Of a stretch of 64,000 nucleotides of DNA, positions 1 through 8,463 are shown piece after piece. Every line of letters starts with the position of its first letter. Position 1 is the first letter of the stretch. Source of the stretch: JAHEJA01 sp965657215 (GTDB lineage: Bacteria; Pseudomonadota; Alphaproteobacteria; Rhodobacterales; Rhodobacteraceae). The stretch is taken from NCBI GenBank assembly GCA_965657215.1, contig CBFHNR010000004.1, positions 87,864 through 151,863 on the forward strand. The letters are read 5' to 3'. Under the pieces are notes generated by a model. The model was not told the origin of the DNA. It saw only the letters and a program-made list of their open reading frames with translations, and made no database searches. Both the position numbers and the translations under genes were made by a program.

Positions 1-852
1 ACCATTCATGGACGTTTCCCCCATCCCGTGACGACCACGGAAACCACTCTCGATGTTGGCCTCGGTCCTATCCAAGTTACCGCCATTCGCAATCCTGCCG
101 AATTGCCATGGGGTCATGTTGATATCGTGATGGAATGCACAGGTATCTTCACAGATCGTGACAAGGCGGCGATCCATTTGGAAAACGGGGCAAGCCGTGT
201 TTTGGTATCCGCTCCCTCCAAAGGTGCTGATAAAACAATCGTTTACGGTGTGAACCATAATGTATTAAGCGCAGATGATCTGATCGTCTCAAATGCATCC
301 TGCACCACGAACTGCCTATCGCCTGTTGCCAAAGTGTTGAATGAAACTGTGGGCATCACCCGCGGATTTATGACGACGATCCACTCTTACACTGGGGATC
401 AGCCAACTTTGGATACGATGCACAAGGATCTCTATCGTGCGCGTGCGGCGGCTCAGAACATGATCCCAACAACGACTGGTGCGGCACGTGCTGTTGGTTT
501 GGTTTTGCCTGAATTGAACGGCAAGCTCGATGGCGTTGCTATTCGTGTTCCAACACCCAATGTCTCGGTTGTTGATCTTACCTTTGAAGCGGGACGCGCA
601 ACATCGGAAGATGAAATCAACGCGGCAATGTCAGCGGCGGCCTCAGGACCCTTGGCTGGTATCTTAGGTGTCACAGATGAACCGCTCGTCTCATCCGATT
701 TCAACCATGATCCACATTCAAGCATCTTTGCCACAGATCAAACCAAGGTCATGGATGGGAATATGGTGCGGATCCTAAGCTGGTATGACAATGAATGGGG
801 ATTTTCAAATCGTATGGTGGACACCGCCGTCGAGATGGCAAAATACCTATAA
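1..852 (+). CDS. gap: Glyceraldehyde-3-phosphate dehydrogenase, 3' part (5' end outside window)
   Basis: Oxidises and phosphorylates glyceraldehyde-3-phosphate to 1,3-bisphosphoglycerate with NAD(P) in cytosolic glycolysis/gluconeogenesis. The reading frame is open from base 1 and already encodes an HGRF stretch typical of the end of the NAD-binding region, so the gene enters from the left; the GTG and later ATG codons near base 28 are internal. The active-site motif SNASCTTNCL is present with its nucleophilic Cys, followed by the HSYTGDQ segment and the C-terminal SWYDNEWGFSNRM signature. About 283 codons are visible of a usual length near 333, so roughly 50 residues are missing. An intrinsic terminator follows directly. 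Confidence 0.96.
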   Translation, partial: TIHGRFPHPVTTTETTLDVGLGPIQVTAIRNPAELPWGHVDIVMECTGIFTDRDKAAIHLENGASRVLVSAPSKGADKTIVYGVNHNVLSADDLIVSNASCTTNCLSPVAKVLNETVGITRGFMTTIHSYTGDQPTLDTMHKDLYRARAAAQNMIPTTTGAARAVGLVLPELNGKLDGVAIRVPTPNVSVVDLTFEAGRATSEDEINAAMSAAASGPLAGILGVTDEPLVSSDFNHDPHSSIFATDQTKVMDGNMVRILSWYDNEWGFSNRMVDTAVEMAKYL

Positions 853-858
853 GATCAA

Positions 859-879
859 GGGGCCGATTGGCCCCTTTTT
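859..879 (+). terminator. Intrinsic terminator after gap
   Basis: Six-base-pair G/C stem (GGGGCC 859-864, GGCCCC 869-874) with a GATT loop, followed by five T residues on the plus strand. It lies seven bases after the gap stop codon and touches the coaD stop codon on the other strand. Confidence 0.85.
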
Positions 880-1372
880 ACTTGGCGAATTTGGCCATCA
901 AACGCTCTTTAACCAAGGGCGAGACGAATTTTGTCACATCCCCATCAAGACGTGCAATTTCTTTGACCAATTTGCTGGCAATCGCCTGATGCCGCGCTTC
1001 AGCCATTAAGAACACAGTTTCAATAGAAGAATCCAAGGCGCGGTTCATTCCGACCATCTGGAATTCATATTCAAAATCAGCAACCGCACGAAGCCCCCGC
1101 ACAATGACTTGCGCGCCGACATCATGTGCACAATTGATCAACAGGTTTTCAAAGGGATGAGCAACAATCTCTGTTCCGGTTTCCTCAGATAAGGCGGCGC
1201 ATTCATTTTCAATCATTTCAACACGCTCTTCGAGGGTGAACAATGGCCCCTTATCACGGTTAATTGCAACACCAATGACCAAACGATCCACAAGCATGGC
1301 GCCTCGGCGAATGATATCAGTGTGACCCGCTGTTATGGGATCAAACGTTCCAGGATAAAGACCGATACGCAT
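878..1372 (-). CDS. coaD: Phosphopantetheine adenylyltransferase
   Basis: Transfers AMP from ATP to 4'-phosphopantetheine to give dephospho-CoA, the penultimate step of coenzyme A synthesis. The 164-residue protein has the usual family length. Its N-terminus carries the nucleotidyltransferase motif GTFDPITAGH (residues 8-17), whose T-x-G-H part binds ATP, and RGLR lies near residue 93. The C-terminal SKLVKEIA stretch corresponds to the ISSSLVKE region of other CoaD proteins. The ATG start immediately opens this motif, so the start is secure. It converges on gap, and its stop lies in the gap terminator. The next gene on the same strand begins its own reading frame 60 bases upstream. Confidence 0.96.
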   Translation of the reverse strand: MRIGLYPGTFDPITAGHTDIIRRGAMLVDRLVIGVAINRDKGPLFTLEERVEMIENECAALSEETGTEIVAHPFENLLINCAHDVGAQVIVRGLRAVADFEYEFQMVGMNRALDSSIETVFLMAEARHQAIASKLVKEIARLDGDVTKFVSPLVKERLMAKFAK

Positions 1373-1434
1373 ATCCCGTTCTCCTTATTGTTGTTGGGGC
1401 ACACGCAATATTATTGTGATAAGAATTGCAAGGG

Positions 1435-1869
1435 TCAGTAGCCCATAATCATGCCTTCAAGCGCTTCTTTTTCCATAGAAAGCTCAGTAAGGCGCGATTT
1501 CACAACATCACCCAAGGTAATGATCCCAACAAGAACGCCATCTTTCACCACGGGCATGTGACGAAACCGTTTTTCTGTCATCGTCGCCAAGATTTGATCA
1601 GCTGTCGCATCGACTGAACATGTGACAAGCTTTTTGGTCATCATCGAGTCCACCGACTGCTCAAGGCATTTTGCACCGCTTATGCCAATATTGCGGACAA
1701 TATCGCGTTCGGACAAAATCCCAAGGGGTGTTTCCCCATCACTCGAGACAACCAAGGATCCAAACTTTTTAGCTCCCAGAATTTGTGCCGCCTCTGCAAT
1801 CGTTGCATCAGGCTTTACCGTTACAACACCCGCACCAGATTTGGAATTTAGAATTTGTTGTACGAGCAT
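1435..1869 (-). CDS. Small protein with paired CBS domains
   Basis: This 144-residue protein consists almost entirely of two CBS domains (about residues 8-65 and 72-130), the Bateman-module fold that usually binds adenine nucleotides or related ligands. The first domain has a GILSERDIVR segment and the second GIITLGDVV, both typical of the family. There is no fused catalytic, channel or DNA-binding domain, so the partner it regulates cannot be named. A strong AGGAGG Shine-Dalgarno lies a few bases before the ATG. It sits upstream of coaD on the same strand with a 62-base gap, so co-transcription is possible. Free-standing CBS pairs are common in alphaproteobacteria. Confidence 0.85.
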   Translation of the reverse strand: MLVQQILNSKSGAGVVTVKPDATIAEAAQILGAKKFGSLVVSSDGETPLGILSERDIVRNIGISGAKCLEQSVDSMMTKKLVTCSVDATADQILATMTEKRFRHMPVVKDGVLVGIITLGDVVKSRLTELSMEKEALEGMIMGY

Positions 1870-1930
1870 ATGAGCCTCCTAATGAAATAAAATTACGTTT
1901 CACCAAGTGTCTCAGCAATGTTGAAATAGG

Positions 1931-2824
1931 TCAACAATTTGTTTCAAGGCGTGCGACTTCTGCCTTTAGGGCTCGAATAAGCTGATCTGCAAAACTATTC
2001 ATCCGCTCCAGCCTACGATCATCTGTGTGTCGCACCAGATAAAAACTGCGCGTCAGGCTAAACTCATTGGTCAAAATCTTTTTGATCTTTCGATCAAAAG
2101 GAAGCGCAAAATCATGCACGATACCAACGCCATGCGCCCCTCTGAGCCAATTAAATTGAACAGAAACCGAATTTGAGGCCAAGCTGACACGCTGTGTGCC
2201 TGTATCCGTGAGATAGTCCAACTCTTTGTCAAAGATCATGTCGGGTATATATCCGATGACCCGATGCTGCCTTAAATCATCTAGTACATTGATGTCGGGA
2301 TGCGTCGCCAAGTATTCTTCATGCGCAGCAAGGTGCAAATGATAGTCTGTCATTTTTTGAACCGACAAGCGTCCAGCGGTCGGTGGACTGACGGCAATTG
2401 CCATGTCAGCCTCACGTTTAGAAAGATTAACAACACGCGGTAAGGCAACGATTTGTATATCTAAATCTGGATTATCATTTGAAATTTGCGCACAGACTTG
2501 AGGCAGTAGGAAATTCGCACACCCATCTGGTGCGCCGATACGGATCTGACCTGAGAGTTGACCTGTTTGCCCCGCCATTTCTTCGACGGCCTCAGACATG
2601 CTTTGCTCCATTGCCATGGCATGCACCATCAACCTCTGTCCTGCATCCGTCAGTGCATAACCCGTCGGTGATTTCGCAAACAAGGGTGTTCCCAATGCCT
2701 GTTCCGCCCGTGTGATCCGCCGTCCGACTGTTGCGGGATCAATTTTCAAACGACGCCCTGCCGCAGACAGGGTTTCATCCCGCGCAACGGCCAAAACTAT
2801 TCTAAGATCATCCCAACTAAGCAT
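1931..2824 (-). CDS. LysR-family transcriptional regulator, probable regulator of mmsA
   Basis: A 297-residue LysR-type regulator with an N-terminal winged helix-turn-helix (about residues 4-62, including AAGRRLKIDPATVGRRI) and a C-terminal substrate-binding-like effector domain starting near residue 90. I chose the ATG at 2824 because the helix-turn-helix begins immediately after it and an AAGGG sequence precedes it; an ATG 19 codons upstream would add an unconserved tail and run into the putative operator. It is divergent from mmsA across a 98-bp gap holding two matched direct repeats, the classic arrangement for a LysR regulator and its target. The likely inducer is a valine-pathway intermediate, which is inference only. 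Confidence 0.88.
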   Translation of the reverse strand: MLSWDDLRIVLAVARDETLSAAGRRLKIDPATVGRRITRAEQALGTPLFAKSPTGYALTDAGQRLMVHAMAMEQSMSEAVEEMAGQTGQLSGQIRIGAPDGCANFLLPQVCAQISNDNPDLDIQIVALPRVVNLSKREADMAIAVSPPTAGRLSVQKMTDYHLHLAAHEEYLATHPDINVLDDLRQHRVIGYIPDMIFDKELDYLTDTGTQRVSLASNSVSVQFNWLRGAHGVGIVHDFALPFDRKIKKILTNEFSLTRSFYLVRHTDDRRLERMNSFADQLIRALKAEVARLETNC

Positions 2825-2835
2825 ATTAACCCTTT

Positions 2836-2896
2836 GCAAAAATGCAGGATACTTTTGGCTATTATCCTCTACCCGCAGCAAAAGTGCAATGATACT
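2836..2896. promoter_or_regulatory. Paired direct repeats, candidate LysR operator for mmsA
   Basis: Two near-identical elements, GCAAAAATGCAGGATACT at 2836-2853 and GCAAAAGTGCAATGATACT at 2878-2896, share GCAAAA, TGCA and GATACT blocks. Their starts are 42 bp apart, four helical turns, on the same DNA face. They lie between the divergent LysR and mmsA start codons, matching the recognition-site plus activation-site layout of LysR tetramers. Confidence 0.6.
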
Positions 2897-2922
2897 GTAA
2901 GGTGAAATTTAGGAGGATCACT

Positions 2923-4422
2923 ATGCAAGAACTCACTCACTATATGAATGGCGCGCACGTCAAAGGCACGTCTGGTCGCTTTGCTGACGTTTTCAACCCT
3001 GCTACAGGCGAAGTACAGGCCAAAGTGCCCTTGGCAAATGCTGACGAAATGGCTCAAGCTGTTGAATTTGCAGCCGCCGCACAACCCGCGTGGGCCGCAA
3101 CAAACCCGCAGCGCCGCGCCCGTGTCATGATGAAATTTGTCGATCTCTTGAACAGAGACATGGACAAATTGGCAGAAGCCTTGTCACGCGAGCACGGCAA
3201 AACATTGCCTGATGCGAAAGGTGACGTGCAACGTGGCTTAGAAGTTGTCGAATACTGCATCGGTGCGCCGCAGATGTTGAAAGGCGAATTCACCGATAGC
3301 GCCGGTCCTGGGATCGATATGTATTCGATGAAGCAACCTTTGGGCGTCACAGCGGGCATTACTCCGTTTAACTTTCCAGCCATGATCCCAATGTGGATGT
3401 TTGCCCCTGCGATTGTGTGCGGCAACTCTTTCATCCTCAAACCCTCAGAGCGGGATCCTTCCGTGCCCTTGATGTTGGCCGAACTCCTCGAAGAAGCCGG
3501 TCTTCCTAAAGGCATCATTCAAGTTGTCAACGGCGATAAAGAAGCCGTCGATGCCATTCTTGATCACGACGTCATTCAATCCATCGGCTTTGTTGGCTCA
3601 ACCCCGATTGCGGAATATATCTATGGTCGTGGGTGTTCAAACGGCAAACGGGTTCAGTGTTTTGGCGGCGCCAAAAACCACATGATCATTATGCCAGACG
3701 CCGATATGGATCAGGCAGCGGACGCTTTGATTGGCGCAGGCTACGGCGCGGCAGGTGAGCGGTGCATGGCAATTTCTGTCGCGGTTCCCGTAGGCAATGA
3801 AACAGCGGATCGTTTGATCGAAAAGCTGGTTCCACGCATCGAAAAGCTAAAGGTCGGACCATATACTGCTGGCAATGATGTCGATTACGGCCCCGTTGTG
3901 ACCGCAGCCGCAAAACAAAACATCTTGGGTCTTGTTCAAACAGGCATCGATCAAGGGGCGACTTTGGTTGTGGATGGACGTGACTTCAACTTGCAAGGCT
4001 ATGAAGACGGGTTCTTTGTTGGCCCTCACCTTTTTGACAATGTCACACCAGATATGGACATCTACAAAAAAGAAATCTTTGGTCCTGTTTTGTCAACAGT
4101 CCGTGCTGAAACTTATGAAGAAGCGATCAACCTCGCCATTGATCACGAATATGGCAATGGCACCGCGATCTTTACCCGTGACGGCGACACAGCGCGTGAT
4201 TTCGCAAATCGTATCAATATCGGGATGGTCGGGATCAACGTTCCAATTCCTGTGCCACTGGCCTATCACACCTTTGGTGGTTGGAAGAAATCAGTCTTCG
4301 GCGATTTGAACCAACACGGCCCAGATGCGTTCAAATTCTACACACGCACAAAAACAGTCACATCTCGCTGGCCCTCTGGCCTAAAAGAAGGCGGCGAATT
4401 CAATTTCAAACCGATGGACTAA
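2923..4422 (+). CDS. mmsA: CoA-acylating methylmalonate-semialdehyde dehydrogenase
   Basis: Converts methylmalonate semialdehyde plus CoA and NAD to propionyl-CoA, CO2 and NADH, the last step of distal valine catabolism. The 499-residue length is normal for this aldehyde dehydrogenase subfamily. The catalytic Cys lies at residue 281 in GERCMAIS, and ITPFNFPAMIPMWM and KEIFGPVL are family blocks. The start is the ATG at 2923, preceded by AGGAGG at 2911-2916; an in-frame ATG seven codons upstream lies before that ribosome site and is rejected. The paired repeats upstream suggest LysR control. The remaining valine genes resume at 5396 after an inverted gene. Confidence 0.95.
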   Translation: MQELTHYMNGAHVKGTSGRFADVFNPATGEVQAKVPLANADEMAQAVEFAAAAQPAWAATNPQRRARVMMKFVDLLNRDMDKLAEALSREHGKTLPDAKGDVQRGLEVVEYCIGAPQMLKGEFTDSAGPGIDMYSMKQPLGVTAGITPFNFPAMIPMWMFAPAIVCGNSFILKPSERDPSVPLMLAELLEEAGLPKGIIQVVNGDKEAVDAILDHDVIQSIGFVGSTPIAEYIYGRGCSNGKRVQCFGGAKNHMIIMPDADMDQAADALIGAGYGAAGERCMAISVAVPVGNETADRLIEKLVPRIEKLKVGPYTAGNDVDYGPVVTAAAKQNILGLVQTGIDQGATLVVDGRDFNLQGYEDGFFVGPHLFDNVTPDMDIYKKEIFGPVLSTVRAETYEEAINLAIDHEYGNGTAIFTRDGDTARDFANRINIGMVGINVPIPVPLAYHTFGGWKKSVFGDLNQHGPDAFKFYTRTKTVTSRWPSGLKEGGEFNFKPMD

Positions 4423-4431
4423 GCAAATATG

Positions 4432-4455
4432 AGTGAGGGGCTTTTGTCCCTCACT
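4432..4455. terminator. Hairpin between mmsA and the inverted lipase-like gene
   Basis: Perfect 8-bp stem (AGTGAGGG 4432-4439, CCCTCACT 4448-4455) with an 8-base T-rich loop, nine bases after the mmsA stop codon. There is no strong T-run on either side, so it is a weak or bidirectional terminator at best. It includes the stop codon of the convergent gene. Confidence 0.5.
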
Positions 4456-5281
4456 TCCGTTTGATGAATCCCATAATTTCATTCACTAACCTGTCATCTT
4501 TCCAGTAACTATTGTGCGACCAAGGAAACGGCATAAGTGACTTTTCTTGTTGATCTTTGATTTCCCCTGCATTTACGAGGTTTTGATAAGCACCACCCAG
4601 AGGTGCGAGAGGATAGCCCAAACTATCGGTCGATTTGAAATAATTCAGCCACCATGGTGCCTTCGGCTTTGTTTTGCTCCCAGGATAATAAATCGGCACA
4701 ATTGGATCGAGCGCATAAATAAAAACTGGCAAATTCGCCCCAAACGTTATCATCCCTCTAAATCGCGTTAACTCATCAAACGCGACATCAGGCTTTCCAG
4801 TTGGTCTCTTTTTCTCTTGGACGTCGTAAATATAATTTGACAAAATATGACCGCCTAGCGAATGCGTTAGAAACAAAACCTCAGCATTTGGATCACAGTC
4901 TTTTTCAAGATTCATCAAAGCAGAGTCAAATCGGTCATGAATTTTCTGATAAGATGATGAATTATTGCGTGATGGGGCATAGGACGCCGCATCTGAAATC
5001 TTGTTTTTTATGAATTTCCGAAGAAACCCAAATCGATAGTTTAGCCGATTACAACGCTCAAGATACGCAGTCTGACGGGGTTGATAGATGTCAGCCCAAA
5101 ATGCTTCGTGCCAAGCTATATTGGCATCAAATACATCATGCCCAAGCTTGTTTCTTACTTTGTCTTTTAGAGCCTTGCTATAAACAGGGGACGATGTTGC
5201 ATCAGGGTTCGACTTTTTTTGTTCTCCCATTCCATGCGAAACAAATATGGCTAATTTTTTTGTCGACATAATAATATCCAT
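4451..5281 (-). CDS. Alpha/beta-hydrolase-like (lipase-like) protein, function unknown
   Basis: This 276-residue protein begins with a hydrophobic strand ending in SHGMGEQ, like the VHGIGEQ strand-turn of lipase-like alpha/beta hydrolases, and has a nucleophile-elbow-like THSLGG (G-x-S-x-G with Thr in the first position). An Asp-rich region and PWSHNSYW near the C-terminus could supply the remaining triad residues. No signal peptide is visible. A second in-frame ATG at 5269 is a plausible alternative start. The gene is inverted relative to the valine genes on both sides and visibly AT-richer, which suggests later insertion. I cannot name a substrate. Hydrolase fold is likely; function is open. 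Confidence 0.6.
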   Translation of the reverse strand: MDIIMSTKKLAIFVSHGMGEQKKSNPDATSSPVYSKALKDKVRNKLGHDVFDANIAWHEAFWADIYQPRQTAYLERCNRLNYRFGFLRKFIKNKISDAASYAPSRNNSSSYQKIHDRFDSALMNLEKDCDPNAEVLFLTHSLGGHILSNYIYDVQEKKRPTGKPDVAFDELTRFRGMITFGANLPVFIYALDPIVPIYYPGSKTKPKAPWWLNYFKSTDSLGYPLAPLGGAYQNLVNAGEIKDQQEKSLMPFPWSHNSYWKDDRLVNEIMGFIKRK

Positions 5282-5395
5282 TAAGTTTTTGATAAAATAA
5301 AATTAAAATAAATAGAAAAATCTCATTCCTTGCAAAACTGCTGAAAAAGTTGGTAGGTACAAAATCGTTCAACAAATGAGCGGTTAGGTTTTATC

Positions 5396-6544
5396 ATGGA
5401 TTTTGCATTAAGCGAAGAACAATCAGCCATCTTTGAAATGGCATTTGCCTTTGGACAAGATAACATTGCCCCCTTTGCCCTAGACTGGGAAAAGGCTGGG
5501 ACAATTCCCAAAACGCTTTGGCCAAAAGTTGCTGAATTAGGCTTAGGCGGGATCTATGTCGATGACGCAATGGGCGGCTCTGGGCTGAGCCGCCTTGATG
5601 CGACTTTGGTTTTTGAAGCCTTAGCAATGGCCTGCCCCTCGGTTGGATCCTTTCTCTCTATTCACAACATGTGTGCCGGGATGATTGACAAATTTGGCTC
5701 GCAAGAGATGCGCGCCGCGTGGCTGCCAAAGCTTTGCGCAATGGACGCGGTCATGAGCTATTGCCTCACGGAGCCTGGATCAGGATCAGATGCGGCGGCG
5801 CTTCGCACACGGGCCGAGCGCACCAATACGGGCTACACCCTCAACGGCACCAAAGCCTTTATTTCGGGGGGCTCCTATTCGGATGCCTATATCGTCATGT
5901 GTCGCACAGGCGATGATGGGCCCAAGGGCATTTCAACCGTCATCGTTGAGGCGGGATCAGACGGGCTTAGCTTTGGCGCGCTTGAGGACAAGATGGGCTG
6001 GCGCAGTCAACCCACAGCACAGGTGCAATTTGATGATTGCAAAATTCCATCAGACACCCTTTTGGGCGAAGAAGGCAAAGGGTTTTCTTACGCCATGGCA
6101 GGTCTGGATGGCGGACGTCTCAACATCGCAGCCTCGGCCCTTGGTGGGGCGCAACAAGCTCTCAACATGACTTTGACCTATATGGGCGAACGTCAGGCCT
6201 TTGGGAATACGCTTGATCAATTCCAAGCCTTGCAATTCAAGCTGGCTGAGATGGAGGTCAAACTTCAATCCGCTAGGGTCTTTTTGCGCCAAGCCGCGTG
6301 GAAATTGGACACAGGTGCACATGATGCCAGCAAACATTGCGCCATGGCGAAAATGATGGTCACAGACGCCGCCTTTGATGTCGCCAACAGCTGTTTGCAA
6401 CTCCATGGCGGCTATGGCTATCTCACCGATTACGGGATCGAAAAAATCGTACGCGACTTGCGGGTGCATCAAATTTTAGAAGGCACAAATGAAATCATGC
6501 ATATGATTATCGCACGACACATGTTGGCGGATCGTGACGCATGA
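5396..6544 (+). CDS. Acyl-CoA dehydrogenase, probably isobutyryl-CoA dehydrogenase
   Basis: A 382-residue flavoprotein of the acyl-CoA dehydrogenase family that should oxidise a short acyl-CoA and pass electrons to electron-transfer flavoprotein. Visible family signatures are YCLTEPGSGSDAA (FAD/substrate loop), the central beta domain, RQAFG, and LHGGYGYL followed by ILEGTNEIM, where the Glu near residue 362 is the expected catalytic base. The specific call of isobutyryl-CoA dehydrogenase rests on context: it overlaps the 3-hydroxyisobutyryl-CoA hydrolase gene by four bases, mmsB follows, and mmsA lies just upstream. A short/branched-chain acyl-CoA dehydrogenase of another specificity is possible. 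Confidence 0.88.
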   Translation: MDFALSEEQSAIFEMAFAFGQDNIAPFALDWEKAGTIPKTLWPKVAELGLGGIYVDDAMGGSGLSRLDATLVFEALAMACPSVGSFLSIHNMCAGMIDKFGSQEMRAAWLPKLCAMDAVMSYCLTEPGSGSDAAALRTRAERTNTGYTLNGTKAFISGGSYSDAYIVMCRTGDDGPKGISTVIVEAGSDGLSFGALEDKMGWRSQPTAQVQFDDCKIPSDTLLGEEGKGFSYAMAGLDGGRLNIAASALGGAQQALNMTLTYMGERQAFGNTLDQFQALQFKLAEMEVKLQSARVFLRQAAWKLDTGAHDASKHCAMAKMMVTDAAFDVANSCLQLHGGYGYLTDYGIEKIVRDLRVHQILEGTNEIMHMIIARHMLADRDA

Positions 6545-7581
6545 CAGACATTCATATTCGCATCGAAGATCACGCAGGCCGCATCACCCTGTCCCGCCCC
6601 AAGGCTTTGAACGCCCTCACCTATGAGATGTGCTTGGCGATAGAACAGGCTCTCATCACATGGCGCTCTGATCCGCGTGTCGCGTTGGTTATCATTGATG
6701 CGGAAGGTGACAAGGCCTTTTGTGCAGGAGGCGATATAGCTGATCTCTATGCCACGGGTATGGCGGGGGATTATGCCTATGGGCAAAAATTTTGGGCCGA
6801 TGAATATCGTCTCAATTATAGGTTAAAGACCTATAGCAAACCTGTGGTAAGCTTTTTGCAAGGATTTACCATGGGCGGCGGTGTTGGCATTGGCTGTCAT
6901 GGATCGCACCGCATCGTTGGCGAAACCAGCAAGATCGCGATGCCAGAGGTCGGTATTGGCTTGGTCCCTGATGTGGGCGGATCCTATATTTTGGCACATG
7001 CTCCGGGATCGATTGGCGTGTTCCTTGGCACAACCGCCTATCGCATGGATGCCGCAGATGCCATTTTCGCAGGTTTTGCGGATATGTTCGTCCCTCAATC
7101 CGCTTGGCCAAACCTTATCCAAAAGCTGATTGAAACGGGTGACATCTCTTGTATAGCTCCATTTAAAGAGGTGCTTGAGACAAGTACCCTTGCCATGATG
7201 CAAGACGATATTGATGCACTATACAACATTAACAATCTCGCGGAACTCACTGATAAAACGTTCTTAAAGGACACCAAGCCTCATTCTTTCGTCACCAAAT
7301 CTTTGGCAACAAACTCACCACTAGCTATGGCCTCAGCCTTGAAATTGATACGCACACAACAAGCAAATGACACATCCTTTGCTCAAGCATTGGCCATGGA
7401 ATATCGCTTTACTCACCGCGCGATGGAACATGGTGATTTCTTAGAAGGCATTCGCGCCGCAATCATAGACAAAGACAAATCTCCAAACTGGCGACAAACA
7501 CTCAAAACCGTTTCAGACACAGACATAGAAACGATGTTGGCCCCACTTGGAAACGATGAACTGTCTCTAGAGGAGGACTAA
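6541..7581 (+). CDS. 3-hydroxyisobutyryl-CoA hydrolase (enoyl-CoA hydratase/isomerase fold)
   Basis: Hydrolyses 3-hydroxyisobutyryl-CoA to free 3-hydroxyisobutyrate, a valine-pathway step. The crotonase-fold protein has 346 residues, longer than a plain enoyl-CoA hydratase and right for the hydrolase. The oxyanion-hole segment GGGVGIGCHG is present, and the active-site stretch PEVGIGLVPD puts Glu at 136 and Asp at 144, the same eight-residue spacing as the catalytic pair in mammalian HIBCH. The ATG at 6541 overlaps the preceding TGA in an ATGA junction, indicating translational coupling. The next gene starts immediately after its stop. A dedicated methacrylyl-CoA hydratase is not encoded beside it. 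Confidence 0.88.
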   Translation: MTDIHIRIEDHAGRITLSRPKALNALTYEMCLAIEQALITWRSDPRVALVIIDAEGDKAFCAGGDIADLYATGMAGDYAYGQKFWADEYRLNYRLKTYSKPVVSFLQGFTMGGGVGIGCHGSHRIVGETSKIAMPEVGIGLVPDVGGSYILAHAPGSIGVFLGTTAYRMDAADAIFAGFADMFVPQSAWPNLIQKLIETGDISCIAPFKEVLETSTLAMMQDDIDALYNINNLAELTDKTFLKDTKPHSFVTKSLATNSPLAMASALKLIRTQQANDTSFAQALAMEYRFTHRAMEHGDFLEGIRAAIIDKDKSPNWRQTLKTVSDTDIETMLAPLGNDELSLEED

Positions 7582-8454
7582 ATGAATATTGGATTTATTG
7601 GACTGGGCAATATGGGCGCGCCAATGGCGCAGAACTTGGCCAAAGACGGTCATAATGTGACAGGTTTTGACACCGCCCCTATGACCCTCGACACTGTCAC
7701 CGTTGCAGATACGATCGAAGATGCCGTCTCAGAGGCCGATGTAGTAATCACGATGCTCCCGAATGGGGCGATTCTGCGCGATGTGGCGGCGCAAATTATC
7801 CCTGCCATGAAATCTGGCGCGACCCTCTTGGATTGCTCAACAGTGGATGTAGATAGCGCCCGCGCGGTCGCAAACATGGCCCAAGAACGCGGTCTTCATG
7901 CCCTAGATGCGCCTGTTTCTGGCGGCATTGGTGGGGCAAGCGCGGGCACCCTCACCTTTATGGTCGGCGGAAGCGCTGAGGCCTATGACATCGCAAAACC
8001 CCTGTTTGACTGCATGGGGCAAAAATCGGTTCACTGTGGTGACGCTGGAAATGGCCAAGCGGCAAAAATATGTAATAACATGATCTTAGGCGTCACAATG
8101 ATTGCAACCTGCGAAGCGTTTGCCTTAGCGGATAAACTGGGCCTTGACCGCCAAGCAATGTTTGATGTCGTGAGCACCTCTTCTGGCTATAGCTGGAGCA
8201 TGAACGCCTATTGCCCAGCTCCGGGTGTCGGCCCAACTTCACCTGCGGACAATGATTACACGCCCGGATTTTCCGCGGACCTCATGCTCAAAGATTTAAG
8301 ACTAAGCCAAGAGGCCGCGCACTCCTCAAACGCGGACACTCCAATGGGCCAAGCCGCAACTGAGCTCTACACACAATTCGTCGAAACCGAAGACGGTGCA
8401 GGCAAAGATTTTTCCGCCATGCTGCCACGGTTCGAAAAACGAACGCGGTCCTGA
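7582..8454 (+). CDS. mmsB: 3-hydroxyisobutyrate dehydrogenase
   Basis: Oxidises 3-hydroxyisobutyrate to methylmalonate semialdehyde with NAD, feeding MmsA. The 290-residue protein opens with the Rossmann motif GFIGLGNMGAPMA. It contains the family substrate-binding block DAPVSGG near residue 111 and the catalytic-lysine block GNGQAAKICNN near residue 165. The ATG follows the preceding stop codon directly, with an AGAGGAGG Shine-Dalgarno inside the end of the hydrolase gene. It is the last gene of the acyl-CoA dehydrogenase, hydrolase, mmsB operon. The reading frame ends 10 bases before a G/C-rich hairpin repeat. Confidence 0.94.
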   Translation: MNIGFIGLGNMGAPMAQNLAKDGHNVTGFDTAPMTLDTVTVADTIEDAVSEADVVITMLPNGAILRDVAAQIIPAMKSGATLLDCSTVDVDSARAVANMAQERGLHALDAPVSGGIGGASAGTLTFMVGGSAEAYDIAKPLFDCMGQKSVHCGDAGNGQAAKICNNMILGVTMIATCEAFALADKLGLDRQAMFDVVSTSSGYSWSMNAYCPAPGVGPTSPADNDYTPGFSADLMLKDLRLSQEAAHSSNADTPMGQAATELYTQFVETEDGAGKDFSAMLPRFEKRTRS

Positions 8455-8463
8455 TTTCATCTT

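Noticed and set aside
28..852. GTG at 28 as the true start of gap
   Set aside because: The frame is open from base 1 and encodes HGRF-type conserved GAPDH sequence upstream of this codon; the gene continues from outside the window.
2902..2922. ATG at 2902 as the mmsA start
   Set aside because: The AGGAGG ribosome site lies after it and correctly spaced for the ATG at 2923.
6541..7581. Plain enoyl-CoA hydratase
   Set aside because: Length (346) and Glu/Asp spacing match the 3-hydroxyisobutyryl-CoA hydrolase branch.
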